From an uncultured Pelagibacteraceae bacterium (GTDB taxonomy: Bacteria; Pseudomonadota; Alphaproteobacteria; Pelagibacterales; AG-422-B15), in assembly GCA_902517885.1 (NCBI GenBank), contig CABYDZ010000007.1, positions 1 to 47,136 of the forward strand: DNA of 47,136 nucleotides. The letters run 5' to 3'. Positions 1 through 7,592 of this stretch are shown in pieces. Position 1 is the first letter of the stretch. Every line of letters begins with the position of its first letter. The position numbers and the translations under genes are program-made. A model generated the notes under the pieces. It was given only the letters and a program-made list of their open reading frames with translations. It had not been told where the DNA came from and did no database searches.

Positions 1-171
1 CTATTAACACCCCGAGCGGTACTAGATGAACCACCCGTTAATACGCCTAAGCTGGACATTTCAGCGTACGAAATTTTATATGAGCTTAAAAAAAATAAAG
101 AACTCAGAATGATAAGGTTGAGCAATTTTAATATTGAAACATTTTGCATTTATCGAATGCAGTATCGGTGA
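1..171 (+). CDS. C-terminal fragment of an unidentified protein, cut by window edge
   Basis: An open frame runs from the first base to a TGA at 169-171, giving 56 residues with no start inside the window. The first 75 bases are less AT-rich than the following intergenic DNA, which suggests real coding sequence. The peptide contains a short proline-rich stretch (DEPPVNTP) and then a charged stretch (YELKKNKELR). I recognise no family. The last 17 residues look less protein-like, so a frameshifted or degraded end is possible. It converges on the minus-strand gene ending at 256. Low confidence that it is functional. Confidence 0.35.
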   Translation, partial: LLTPRAVLDEPPVNTPKLDISAYEILYELKKNKELRMIRLSNFNIETFCIYRMQYR

Positions 172-255
172 TTACTTGATAAAAAAAAGTGTAAGTTTTA
201 CAGATAAATTTAAGTCACATAATTAAAGATGAAGGCGTTACATTTTAAAACTAAT
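172..255. other. Short convergent intergenic gap, no feature seen
   Basis: This AT-rich 84-base stretch lies between the stop of the left-edge fragment and the stop of the minus-strand pterin dehydratase gene. I saw no convincing hairpin with a T-tract, promoter or RNA gene. Confidence 0.5.
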
Positions 256-555
256 CTAGTTTCCGCTTTTAGATGTTGAATTCATTTTTTTAGCCAACTC
301 AATATCTAAATTTGAAACGCCACCTATGTCATGTGTTGAGAGAACGACCTCTACAGTACTATAGACATTAAACCATTCAGGATGATGATCTTTCTTTTCA
401 GCGTATATGGCCATAGATGTCATCCAACCAAAGGCTTGCATAAAATCTCTAAACTTAAATGTTTTAGTAATTGCATTGCGCCCTTTGACCATTTTCCAGC
501 CCGATAAGCGTTTTAGTTTTTGAGTAACTTCTGTTTTCGTAAGTTTTTTAATCAT
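256..555 (-). CDS. phhB: Pterin-4a-carbinolamine dehydratase
   Basis: This 99-residue protein has the usual length of the PCD/DCoH family. The family dehydrates 4a-hydroxytetrahydrobiopterin during pterin cofactor recycling, in the cytoplasm. The active-site histidine pair is visible at residues 57-58 (HHPEWFNVY), with the third histidine at 75 in the STHDIGG motif. It is the last gene of a four-gene minus-strand set; its ATG overlaps the stop of the aldo-keto reductase gene (ATGA), so translational coupling is likely. No phenylalanine hydroxylase gene is nearby, so whether it serves phenylalanine hydroxylation or another pterin use cannot be told here. Family assignment is secure. Confidence 0.93.
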   Translation of the reverse strand: MIKKLTKTEVTQKLKRLSGWKMVKGRNAITKTFKFRDFMQAFGWMTSMAIYAEKKDHHPEWFNVYSTVEVVLSTHDIGGVSNLDIELAKKMNSTSKSGN

Positions 556-1607
556 GGTGATGGGTTGGGTATCTCCTTATGAACACTTCTGATTTCATTC
601 ATAATTTCTTTATTTAAATCAAGGTGGATACTGTCTATGCAGGCTTTCAATTGTTCCATTGTTGTCGCGCCAATTATGGTAGATGTGACAAAAGGTTGTA
701 TATCACAAAATCTGATAGCTAATTGTGAGGGATCCAGTTCATGTTTTTTTGCAATTTCAACATACATTTCAACTGCCTTAGTAGTTTTTTCATTTTTGTA
801 TCTATACATTAGAGGACCGTCGCCAAACAAAGCCATTCTTGACCCTTGTGGCATCTGCCCGTTCAAATATTTTCCGGACAATGTTCCTTGAGCTAATGGT
901 GAATAAGCAAGCAACCCCACTTGTTCGTGAGCAGCAACTTCAGAAAGACCAATTTCGAAACCTCTGTTCACTAAGTTATAAGCATTTTGAATGGACGCCA
1001 CACGAGGAAGGCCTTTGATCTCAGCATGCTGAAGATATTTCATCGTACCCCACGGAGTTTCATTAGAGAGCCCAATTTCCCTAACCTTTCCTTGCTTCAC
1101 CAGTTCACCGAGAGCGTCAAGTGTTTCTTCGAGTGGAATAGAATCAGAGGTATCCATATGCTTGTACTCAAGACGTCCTGAGAAGGCTCCAAATGGTCTA
1201 TCTGGCCAATGTACTTGGTAAAGATCAATATAATCTGTTTGTAGTCTTTTAAGACTGCCTTCAACGGCATAAAAAATTTGCTCCTTAGTCAGCCTTGGAA
1301 TCTCCTCATTCTCTCTTAGCCACGACATTCCTGAGCGTCCTGCTACCTTTGTCGCAAGAATAACTTTATCTCTATTCCCTCGTGCCTTAAACCATGAACC
1401 AATGTATTCCTCTGTAAGTCCCTGTGTCTTTGCTTTTGTGGGCACAGCATAAATTTCTGCAGTGTCAATAAAGTTGACTTCATGAGCGAGTGAATAATCT
1501 AACTGGTCATGCGCATCAGCTTCGGTATTTTGCTCTCCCCAAGTCATTGTGCCGAGACAAATGGAGCTTACATCTATATCTGATCGTCCTAATTTTCTAA
1601 ATTCCAT
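552..1607 (-). CDS. Aldo/keto reductase, Tas-like
   Basis: This 351-residue protein is a NADP(H)-dependent aldo/keto reductase, a TIM-barrel oxidoreductase of the cytoplasm. The catalytic tetrad is visible: Asp48 and Tyr53 (NFIDTAEIYA), Lys87 (KVILATKV) and His133 (LYQVHWPDR). The N-terminal opening (MEFRKLGRSDIDVSSICLGT) and the long insert before the lysine resemble the Tas subgroup of E. coli. The ATG shares one base with the stop of the upstream epimerase gene (TAATG), and its stop overlaps phhB. The real substrate is unknown; the neighbours suggest reduction of an aldehyde or ketone linked to the paired epimerase/reductases. Confidence 0.9.
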   Translation of the reverse strand: MEFRKLGRSDIDVSSICLGTMTWGEQNTEADAHDQLDYSLAHEVNFIDTAEIYAVPTKAKTQGLTEEYIGSWFKARGNRDKVILATKVAGRSGMSWLRENEEIPRLTKEQIFYAVEGSLKRLQTDYIDLYQVHWPDRPFGAFSGRLEYKHMDTSDSIPLEETLDALGELVKQGKVREIGLSNETPWGTMKYLQHAEIKGLPRVASIQNAYNLVNRGFEIGLSEVAAHEQVGLLAYSPLAQGTLSGKYLNGQMPQGSRMALFGDGPLMYRYKNEKTTKAVEMYVEIAKKHELDPSQLAIRFCDIQPFVTSTIIGATTMEQLKACIDSIHLDLNKEIMNEIRSVHKEIPNPSP

Positions 1608-2617
1608 TATTTTACTATCAATCCTAACTCTTCCATTTGTTTAGCGGTATCAACAACGGCACCTTCAACACTTTCAAAATTAAAGTTTAGTATATTTTTT
1701 GCATTTTCTGAATTTGTATATTTTGTTTTACCGACAAACCCTGCAATGACAGCCGCTTCTTTATTAAATATTCCCATCAGCTTGATAATAAAATTTGGAA
1801 CTTTTCTGGTTGGAGCTTTTGTAAAACCATTTTTTATTAACATTTCATTCATTTCAGTTAACCACATGTTTCTCTCTGCTAAGATAAATCTTTTGCCATT
1901 GGCTTCAGGATGTGTCATGGCAGCAATATGTGCCCTTGCTGTATCTTTGACGGTCACATATCCAAGATGAACTTGTGGTACAACTGAATATGAACCATCA
2001 AGCATTCTTTGAATAAACATATTCGAAGATCCCATATCATCTGACAAAGAAGGTCCTACAACAAGTGTTGGATTAATTGCAGCAGCTTCAATTTTATCTT
2101 CTTCATTAAGCTCTGACAGATAATCCCACATAGCTCTTTCAGCTATCGCTTTGCTTTTATTATAAGCACCAATTTTTTGGTTTGGGTCTGTCCAATGACT
2201 CTCATCAAACACGTCTTTGACGTGTCCATAGCCTACTGCTGAAAAAGATGAGGTCATAACAAATCTTTTAACTTTATTTTTAACTGCACTCTTTACAGCA
2301 CGAAGTAAGCCCTCTTTTGCGGGAATTATAATGTCATCTTCATGGTCAGGAGCTTTTTCAGTGAGCGGTGAGGCTATATGCAAGACATAATCACATCCAG
2401 CCGCAGCATCATCCCAACCAGCATCACTCATCAAGTCGAGTTCACATGTTTCAAATCTATTTTCTGCATTAACAACTTTAGCTAGTGCATTTCTAACTTC
2501 TGGTTCTCTCTCTTTAGAGCGCATAGAGCCTCTTACATGATACCCAGCCTCAAGCAGCTGGGCGACGCAATGAAGTCCAATATAGCCTGTAGTTCCTGTA
2601 ACGAGTACTTTTTCCAT
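1607..2617 (-). CDS. NAD-dependent epimerase/dihydroflavonol-reductase-like protein (copy A)
   Basis: This 336-residue protein belongs to the extended short-chain dehydrogenase family. Its N-terminal Rossmann motif is GTTGYIG (residues 8-14). Candidate catalytic residues are Ser123/124 (MTSSFSAVGYGH) and Tyr152/Lys156 (YNKSK). The layout matches dihydroflavonol-4-reductase-like NAD(P)H-dependent ketone or aldehyde reductases. It sits directly downstream of a clear paralogue sharing the same N-terminus (MEKVLVTG), the CELDL motif and the YxKSK motif, so the pair looks like an old tandem duplication. The two genes are joined by a TAATG overlap. The substrate cannot be inferred. Confidence 0.88.
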   Translation of the reverse strand: MEKVLVTGTTGYIGLHCVAQLLEAGYHVRGSMRSKEREPEVRNALAKVVNAENRFETCELDLMSDAGWDDAAAGCDYVLHIASPLTEKAPDHEDDIIIPAKEGLLRAVKSAVKNKVKRFVMTSSFSAVGYGHVKDVFDESHWTDPNQKIGAYNKSKAIAERAMWDYLSELNEEDKIEAAAINPTLVVGPSLSDDMGSSNMFIQRMLDGSYSVVPQVHLGYVTVKDTARAHIAAMTHPEANGKRFILAERNMWLTEMNEMLIKNGFTKAPTRKVPNFIIKLMGIFNKEAAVIAGFVGKTKYTNSENAKNILNFNFESVEGAVVDTAKQMEELGLIVK

Positions 2618-3636
2618 TAGTTTGACCTCTTTCGTTTAAGAATTTCACTCATAGATAATACCATATCACTTACTGTTTTCTCAATGGGAGTAGGCTCCCA
2701 ATTAAATATAGAAACAGTTTGCGAAGTGTCGGTACTATAGCTCCCTCTTTTAATATTTTTTAATATCCCCTTCATTTCTCTATTAAATAAAGCAAGGACT
2801 CTAAATATTAAAGTTGGAATAATCTTAGTAGATATTTTTGAAAATCCATTGTCTTTTGCAATTTTTGCAATTTTTGTTATGTGATAATCTTTCGATGAAG
2901 TTGTTAGTATTCTTTTGCCGTCACTTTCATCAGATTTAAGAGCTTGCACATGTAATTTTGCAGTGTCTCTAACATCAGATATATGCATGTAAACATTTGG
3001 CAGAGCTGGAAACTTACCCAGTATCATTTTTGCCATAAAATCAGCAGATGCTCCCTGAGTATCATCACTTAATAAGGGACCCATTACAAATCCAGGATGG
3101 ATTGTGGTCATCTTCAATTCTTTATTCTCATCAGCATTAATAAAATTCCATGCATCTTTTTCTGCAAGTGTTTTGCTCTTGGTGTAAGCACCGACATCTT
3201 TTTTAGTGTCCGTCCAGTCATCGCCGCTACAAATTTTTTTATCATGACCATAGGCTATGGCGACAATTGAAGAAGTAAGAACAATTTTTTTTATGCCAGC
3301 TTTTTTCGCAGCTTCTAGCGCTCTCATAGTTCCTTCTTTAGCAGGTCGAATAAGTTCGTCCTCACGTTTTGGCTCTCCAACAATAAAAGGTGATGCCAAA
3401 TGAAGCATATATTCACATTCAGAGGCTGCAATATCCCATCCTTTATCATTCAGCAAATCAAGCTCACAGATTTCAAGGTTGTTATCTGATACTTCTTTTC
3501 TTACTGCTTCTCTTACCTCATTTTCTCTATTCATGCTACGGAGAGATCCCTTAACTGCGTAACCATTTTTAAGTAATTCGGTTATGCAGTGTAATGCGAT
3601 ATATCCTGATGCTCCTGTAACTAAAACCTTTTCCAT
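2617..3636 (-). CDS. NAD-dependent epimerase/dihydroflavonol-reductase-like protein (copy B)
   Basis: This 339-residue extended SDR is the first gene of the four-gene minus-strand set and the paralogue of its downstream neighbour. It shows the nucleotide-binding motif GASGYIA (8-14), in which the last glycine is replaced by alanine. It also has Ser122/123 (LTSSIVAIAYGH) and Tyr151/Lys155 (YTKSK). Divergence from copy A is strong in the C-terminal, substrate-binding half, so the two copies probably act on different substrates. A purine-rich AGGAG lies just upstream of the ATG on the minus strand. Transcription probably starts in the divergent region shared with the BI-1 gene. Confidence 0.87.
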   Translation of the reverse strand: MEKVLVTGASGYIALHCITELLKNGYAVKGSLRSMNRENEVREAVRKEVSDNNLEICELDLLNDKGWDIAASECEYMLHLASPFIVGEPKREDELIRPAKEGTMRALEAAKKAGIKKIVLTSSIVAIAYGHDKKICSGDDWTDTKKDVGAYTKSKTLAEKDAWNFINADENKELKMTTIHPGFVMGPLLSDDTQGASADFMAKMILGKFPALPNVYMHISDVRDTAKLHVQALKSDESDGKRILTTSSKDYHITKIAKIAKDNGFSKISTKIIPTLIFRVLALFNREMKGILKNIKRGSYSTDTSQTVSIFNWEPTPIEKTVSDMVLSMSEILKRKRSN

Positions 3637-3756
3637 TTTTTCTCCTAAAGTATTGAAATAACTTAATAAAATCTTAACAATTAATTACTTGTATTGATTA
3701 CTATTATACTTATGTATTAAAATACATATAACAATTATTACAAGAGGTTTTTAAAT
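3637..3756. promoter_or_regulatory. Divergent promoter region with a perfect palindrome
   Basis: This 120-base AT-rich gap separates two divergent genes. A perfect inverted repeat spans 3711-3728: arms TATGTATT and AATACATA around two bases. It lies directly after a -10-like TATACT at 3705-3710 that would serve the plus-strand gene, and an AGAGG ribosome-binding site precedes the ATG at 3757. No good -35 was seen for that -10. The palindrome could be a repressor operator at the start site or a small hairpin in the 5' leader; the sequence cannot separate these. Confidence 0.45.
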
Positions 3757-4491
3757 ATGGACTATCAAACTAGAGCTCAATCAACACCAGCGATCGATGA
3801 AGGTCTTAGACAATACATGATGAGTGTTTATAACTACATGGCATCTGGTTTAGCTCTTACAGGATTAGTAGCCTATATGTTATTTCAAGCTACAGCTGTG
3901 ACTGGTCCTACAGGTGATATTGTTGGTCTTACCAGTTTAGGTGTAACTTTATATACCGGTCCTATGATGTGGGTTGTCGCCTTAGCACCTCTTGGAATCG
4001 TCATGTATATGTCATTTGGCATTAGGAACATGTCCGCTTCACGTGCACAAACTATGTTTTGGATTTTTGCATTTTTGATGGGTTTGTCTCTTTCTACAAT
4101 CTTCATTACGTATACAGGCGCTAGTATCGCTCGTGTATTCTTTATAACTGCAAGTACTTTTGGCGCAATGAGTATATATGGTTATACGACCAAAAGAGAT
4201 CTTACAGGTTTTGGTTCCTTTCTATTTATGGGACTTATCGGAATAATAATTGCATCCATTGTAAATATTTTTATGCAATCACCAGCTCTATACTATGGAA
4301 TTTCAATTCTTGGTGTATTGATTTTCGTTGGTCTTACTGCATATGATACCCAAAAAATAAAGAATATGTATATGGCTTATGATAGTGCAGAAGTTGCAGC
4401 AAAAAAAGCAATCATGGGCGCACTGACACTTTACTTAGACTTTATAAATTTATTTATTATGTTACTCAGACTTTTCGGTCAAAGAAGATAA
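3757..4491 (+). CDS. Bax inhibitor-1/YccA family inner-membrane protein
   Basis: This 244-residue protein is almost wholly hydrophobic, with about seven membrane segments between residues 25 and 240, matching the BI-1 (YbhL/YccA, TMBIM) family in length and layout. The motif LTAYDTQKIKNMY near residue 195 and the C-terminal amphipathic segment DFINLFIMLLRLFGQRR are typical of alphaproteobacterial members. The family is linked to ion leak across membranes and, for YccA, to control of the FtsH protease; the role here is unknown. The gene appears to be transcribed alone and ends three bases before a convergent gene. Confidence 0.9.
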   Translation: MDYQTRAQSTPAIDEGLRQYMMSVYNYMASGLALTGLVAYMLFQATAVTGPTGDIVGLTSLGVTLYTGPMMWVVALAPLGIVMYMSFGIRNMSASRAQTMFWIFAFLMGLSLSTIFITYTGASIARVFFITASTFGAMSIYGYTTKRDLTGFGSFLFMGLIGIIIASIVNIFMQSPALYYGISILGVLIFVGLTAYDTQKIKNMYMAYDSAEVAAKKAIMGALTLYLDFINLFIMLLRLFGQRR

Positions 4492-4494
4492 CTC

Positions 4495-4848
4495 TTAGAC
4501 AATTCTCTTTAGAGAAAAATCTAAGAAATTTATAATGCTTATTAGCTCATTTGAGTCTTTTAGCTTTTTGTAATGTGCATTCAAAAGAAGATATTTTTTT
4601 TGTTTCTTCAAGGACTTTTTATTTTTGATAATTTGTAAAAAAGCTTTTTCAAATGTACTTCGATAAATTGAAAAGACAGCTGTATTTTCGTTATGGTCAA
4701 TCGCATAATCTCTCCAAATTCCATTACTTACGTTTTTACCATAAATAGATAAAATCATATTGAGCTCTATTTTGTTGAAACTAGTTATACGAGTTTTTTG
4801 ATCTAATTTTTCATCTCTCGGTTGGGTATTTAAATAGTGGATGACCAT
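4495..4848 (-). CDS. DUF2794 family protein
   Basis: The C-terminal 100 residues match the alphaproteobacterial DUF2794 family: an F/N-x-x-ELNMILSIYGK opening followed by GIWRDYAIDHNENTAVFSIYR. I chose the ATG at 4848 (117 residues). The frame stays open up to 4983, but the extra 45 residues are translated promoter-like DNA and would overlap the htpG start codon. Family members are about this short. Its function is unknown. It is divergent from htpG and convergent with the BI-1 gene. Confidence 0.8.
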   Translation of the reverse strand: MVIHYLNTQPRDEKLDQKTRITSFNKIELNMILSIYGKNVSNGIWRDYAIDHNENTAVFSIYRSTFEKAFLQIIKNKKSLKKQKKYLLLNAHYKKLKDSNELISIINFLDFSLKRIV

Positions 4849-4928
4849 GTTATCCAATGTTAACTCGAAAATTATACAAAAACAGCTAATTTTAGGGAAA
4901 TTTATTAAAATAACATAGCCATAATGAC

Positions 4929-4958
4929 TTGCATTTGTCTTAAAAATTACGATATAAA
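4929..4958 (+). promoter_or_regulatory. Candidate sigma-70 type promoter for htpG
   Basis: TTGCAT at 4929-4934 and TATAAA at 4953-4958 are separated by 18 bases, which fits a vegetative promoter. The start site would fall about 12 bases before the htpG ATG at 4977, with no clear ribosome-binding site between, so the mRNA may be nearly leaderless. I saw no CIRCE element or clear heat-shock sigma-factor promoter, although htpG is a heat-shock gene elsewhere. Confidence 0.45.
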
Positions 4959-4976
4959 CCCTAACAATTTTAAAAT

Positions 4977-6866
4977 ATGGCAAAATCTGAAAAATTAGAA
5001 TTCCAAACAGAAGTTAGTCAATTGCTCAAATTGATGATCAACTCTGTTTATTCTGAAAAAGAAGTCTTTATTCGCGAGCTCATTTCCAATGCATCTGATG
5101 CCTGTGATAAGCTCAGGTATTTATCTAATACAAAAGAAAAACTACTTAAGGATGATCCTAATTTCTCAGTAAGTATTAATATAAATAAGAAATCAAGTGT
5201 GATTTCAATTTCCGACAATGGTGTTGGAATGAATAAAAAAGATCTGATATCAAACCTTGGAACAATTGCAAGATCAGGAACAGCGCATTTCTTGAAAGAA
5301 TTATCAGAGTCTAAAACGAAAGATCTTTCATTAATTGGCCAATTTGGAGTTGGATTTTATTCAGCATTCATGGTTGCCTCTCAAACAAAGGTGATAACAA
5401 GAAAAGCTGGAGAAAATAAATTATGGATTTGGGTTTCAGATGGTGAAAGTAATTTTACTATTGAAGAGAGTGAAGATCTTGACCTCTTGCCATCAAATAG
5501 AGGAACGACTATTGAATTGGTCTTAACAAAAGAAGCAAAAGAGTATTTAGAAAAGTCAAGAATTGAAAATATTATACGGAAGTATTCTGATCATATTAGT
5601 ATTCCAATTTTTATAACGGATGGGTCAGAGAAAAAAGATGAAAAGCCTGAGTCTGTTAACTCTGCTTCTGCAATTTGGACGCGCCCCAAAAATAAAATTA
5701 CAGAAGAACAATATAAAGAATTTTATAATCATGTAGGACAAATGTTTGACGATCCTTGGATGACGTCGCACTATAAAGCTGAAGGAAAAATTGAATACAC
5801 AGTACTTAATTTTATACCATCATCAAAACCTTTTGATTTATATGAACCTGCTAGAGAAAATAGACTGAAATTGTATGTAAAAAGAGTTTTCATCACCGAT
5901 AATTGTCCTGAGCTAGTCCCGCCATATTTAAGGTTTATAAGAGGTGTAATTGATTCCGAGGACCTTCCATTGAATATCAGCAGGGAGATGCTTCAAAATA
6001 ATCCCGTTGTTGCAAAAATAAGATCTTCTCTTGTTAAAAGAACTTTATCAGATTTAAAAAAGAAACTTTTAAAAGATAGAAAATCATTTGAATCATTTTG
6101 GTTAAATTTTGGCCCTGTATTAAAAGAAGGAATTTATGAGGATTTTGAAAAGAAAGAGTCCTTATTAGAGATTGCTCTTTTTAAAAATTCTAAATCAAAA
6201 GAATTAATTTCGCTTGATGAGTATTTAGAAGGTATGGGTAAAAAACAAAAAGATATTTACTTCATGACTGGTGACAGCTATGAAAATATAATGAATAATC
6301 CAAGCTTAGAAGGCTACAAATCTCGGGACATAAACGTATTAATACTTGATGATCCAGTAGATAGCTTTTGGACATCATCTACTCCTCTCTATAAAGAAAA
6401 GTCTTTTAAGTCAGTCACAAAAGGACTTGATGATTTAGACTCATTTGATAGCAAAAAAGAAAAAGATAATAAAAAAGAAAACAAATCTATCGATCCATTA
6501 GTTATATTACTGAAAGAACAGCTTAAGGATAAAGTTAAGGATGTAAGGATTTCATCAAGGTTGACTGACAGTGCTGTATGTTTAGTGGGGGATGATAATG
6601 CTATGGACCCTCATTTGGAAAAGATACTTCAGCAGCATAATCAATTAAATCAGGAATTATCCCTTAAGATATTGGAAATTAACTCTGATCATAAGCTCAT
6701 AAAAAAAATGGCTAAGATGTGTACAAAAAAAGAAGAGATTGGGGAAATTAGTAAAATTGCAAGTATGTTGTATGAACAATCAAAAATTCTGGATGGCGAA
6801 AAGCCATCTGACCCTGCGGGTTTTTCTAGAGATTTAATTGATATTATTTATTCATCAGTAAAATAA
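4977..6866 (+). CDS. htpG: Molecular chaperone HtpG (Hsp90)
   Basis: This 629-residue protein has the length of bacterial Hsp90 (about 620-635). It acts as a dimeric ATP-dependent chaperone in the cytoplasm. The N-terminal GHKL ATPase fold is clear: Glu34 and Asn38 in the FIRELISNASDACDKLRY motif, the DNGVGM box at 80-85 and the glycine-rich lid GQFGVGFYSA at 121-130. The middle domain holds the LPLNISREMLQ motif with the arginine that contacts ATP phosphate. A lysine-rich charged stretch near 485-505 links to the dimerisation domain. It is monocistronic, with its own promoter and a 79-base gap to the next gene. Confidence 0.97.
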   Translation: MAKSEKLEFQTEVSQLLKLMINSVYSEKEVFIRELISNASDACDKLRYLSNTKEKLLKDDPNFSVSININKKSSVISISDNGVGMNKKDLISNLGTIARSGTAHFLKELSESKTKDLSLIGQFGVGFYSAFMVASQTKVITRKAGENKLWIWVSDGESNFTIEESEDLDLLPSNRGTTIELVLTKEAKEYLEKSRIENIIRKYSDHISIPIFITDGSEKKDEKPESVNSASAIWTRPKNKITEEQYKEFYNHVGQMFDDPWMTSHYKAEGKIEYTVLNFIPSSKPFDLYEPARENRLKLYVKRVFITDNCPELVPPYLRFIRGVIDSEDLPLNISREMLQNNPVVAKIRSSLVKRTLSDLKKKLLKDRKSFESFWLNFGPVLKEGIYEDFEKKESLLEIALFKNSKSKELISLDEYLEGMGKKQKDIYFMTGDSYENIMNNPSLEGYKSRDINVLILDDPVDSFWTSSTPLYKEKSFKSVTKGLDDLDSFDSKKEKDNKKENKSIDPLVILLKEQLKDKVKDVRISSRLTDSAVCLVGDDNAMDPHLEKILQQHNQLNQELSLKILEINSDHKLIKKMAKMCTKKEEIGEISKIASMLYEQSKILDGEKPSDPAGFSRDLIDIIYSSVK

Positions 6867-6945
6867 ATTTTTATTTACATATGAAATTAAGACTCTTATT
6901 CTAAGTAAAACTAATTTAGTATATTTGGAAATTTAGGAAAAAATC

Positions 6946-7587
6946 ATGAAAAACATAATTATATCGACTTTAGCATTACTTTTATCATTCACTTCATATT
7001 CTGTTGCAGAAGAATTTAATGAAAATCTTTTATACACAGGAACAATTAATAGTGCCTATAACCAAGTTGATTTACCAATGCTACCAGGCAACTGGAAAGT
7101 ATATGATCTTGAGAAATCCGGGAGTGTTCCATCAGGTAATTTTTATGTTTTTGCAAACTTGGTGCCTCTAGAAATGGGTCAAAATGATAACGCCTCATAC
7201 TTTGACAATATTAATTTTGGTATCATGGGATCAAAATCAGAAGAAACCGATTACAGGAGAACTTTTTTTGGTTGTGATTCAGGTTTCTATTCAGCCGCTG
7301 AGACCAAAACAAAAAATATTGTAACCAGAGGCTCAGGAGATTTTGAAGAAACCTGCTCTGTGGCAATAACTGATGAAGGTGATTTTGGAAATCTATCCAA
7401 TCTATTTTACTACACCGATTGCGGAGAAATATGCGTTGAAGTTAGCTTTTCTCTATATAGAGAAAACTATAATATAAATACTGACGATTTTGCCGAGTTT
7501 TCAGAAAAATTATTTGGCGCAATAAGAAATACTGTTTCAGGTAGTGGCGATGGTTCTCTGGAATTTTTGTCTGATTATAAAATTTAA
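6946..7587 (+). CDS. Secreted hypothetical protein with four cysteines after the signal
   Basis: I do not recognise this 213-residue protein. Residues 1-21 form a clear signal peptide: lysine at position 3, a hydrophobic core of isoleucine and leucine, and a cleavage site near VAEE. The mature part is acidic and rich in Asn, Phe and Tyr. Its cysteines lie in FFGCDSGF, EETCSV and TDCGEICVE, which could form two disulfides in the periplasm. An AGGAAA ribosome-binding site precedes the ATG. It has no evident operon partner; htpG ends 79 bases upstream and the convergent acnA gene ends five bases downstream. Confidence 0.7.
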   Translation: MKNIIISTLALLLSFTSYSVAEEFNENLLYTGTINSAYNQVDLPMLPGNWKVYDLEKSGSVPSGNFYVFANLVPLEMGQNDNASYFDNINFGIMGSKSEETDYRRTFFGCDSGFYSAAETKTKNIVTRGSGDFEETCSVAITDEGDFGNLSNLFYYTDCGEICVEVSFSLYRENYNINTDDFAEFSEKLFGAIRNTVSGSGDGSLEFLSDYKI

Positions 7588-7592
7588 TTTAG

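Noticed and set aside
4849-4976. CIRCE or heat-shock sigma-factor promoter before htpG
   Set aside because: No inverted TTAGCACTC-type repeat and no good CTTGAAA/CCCCAT pair; a vegetative promoter fits better.
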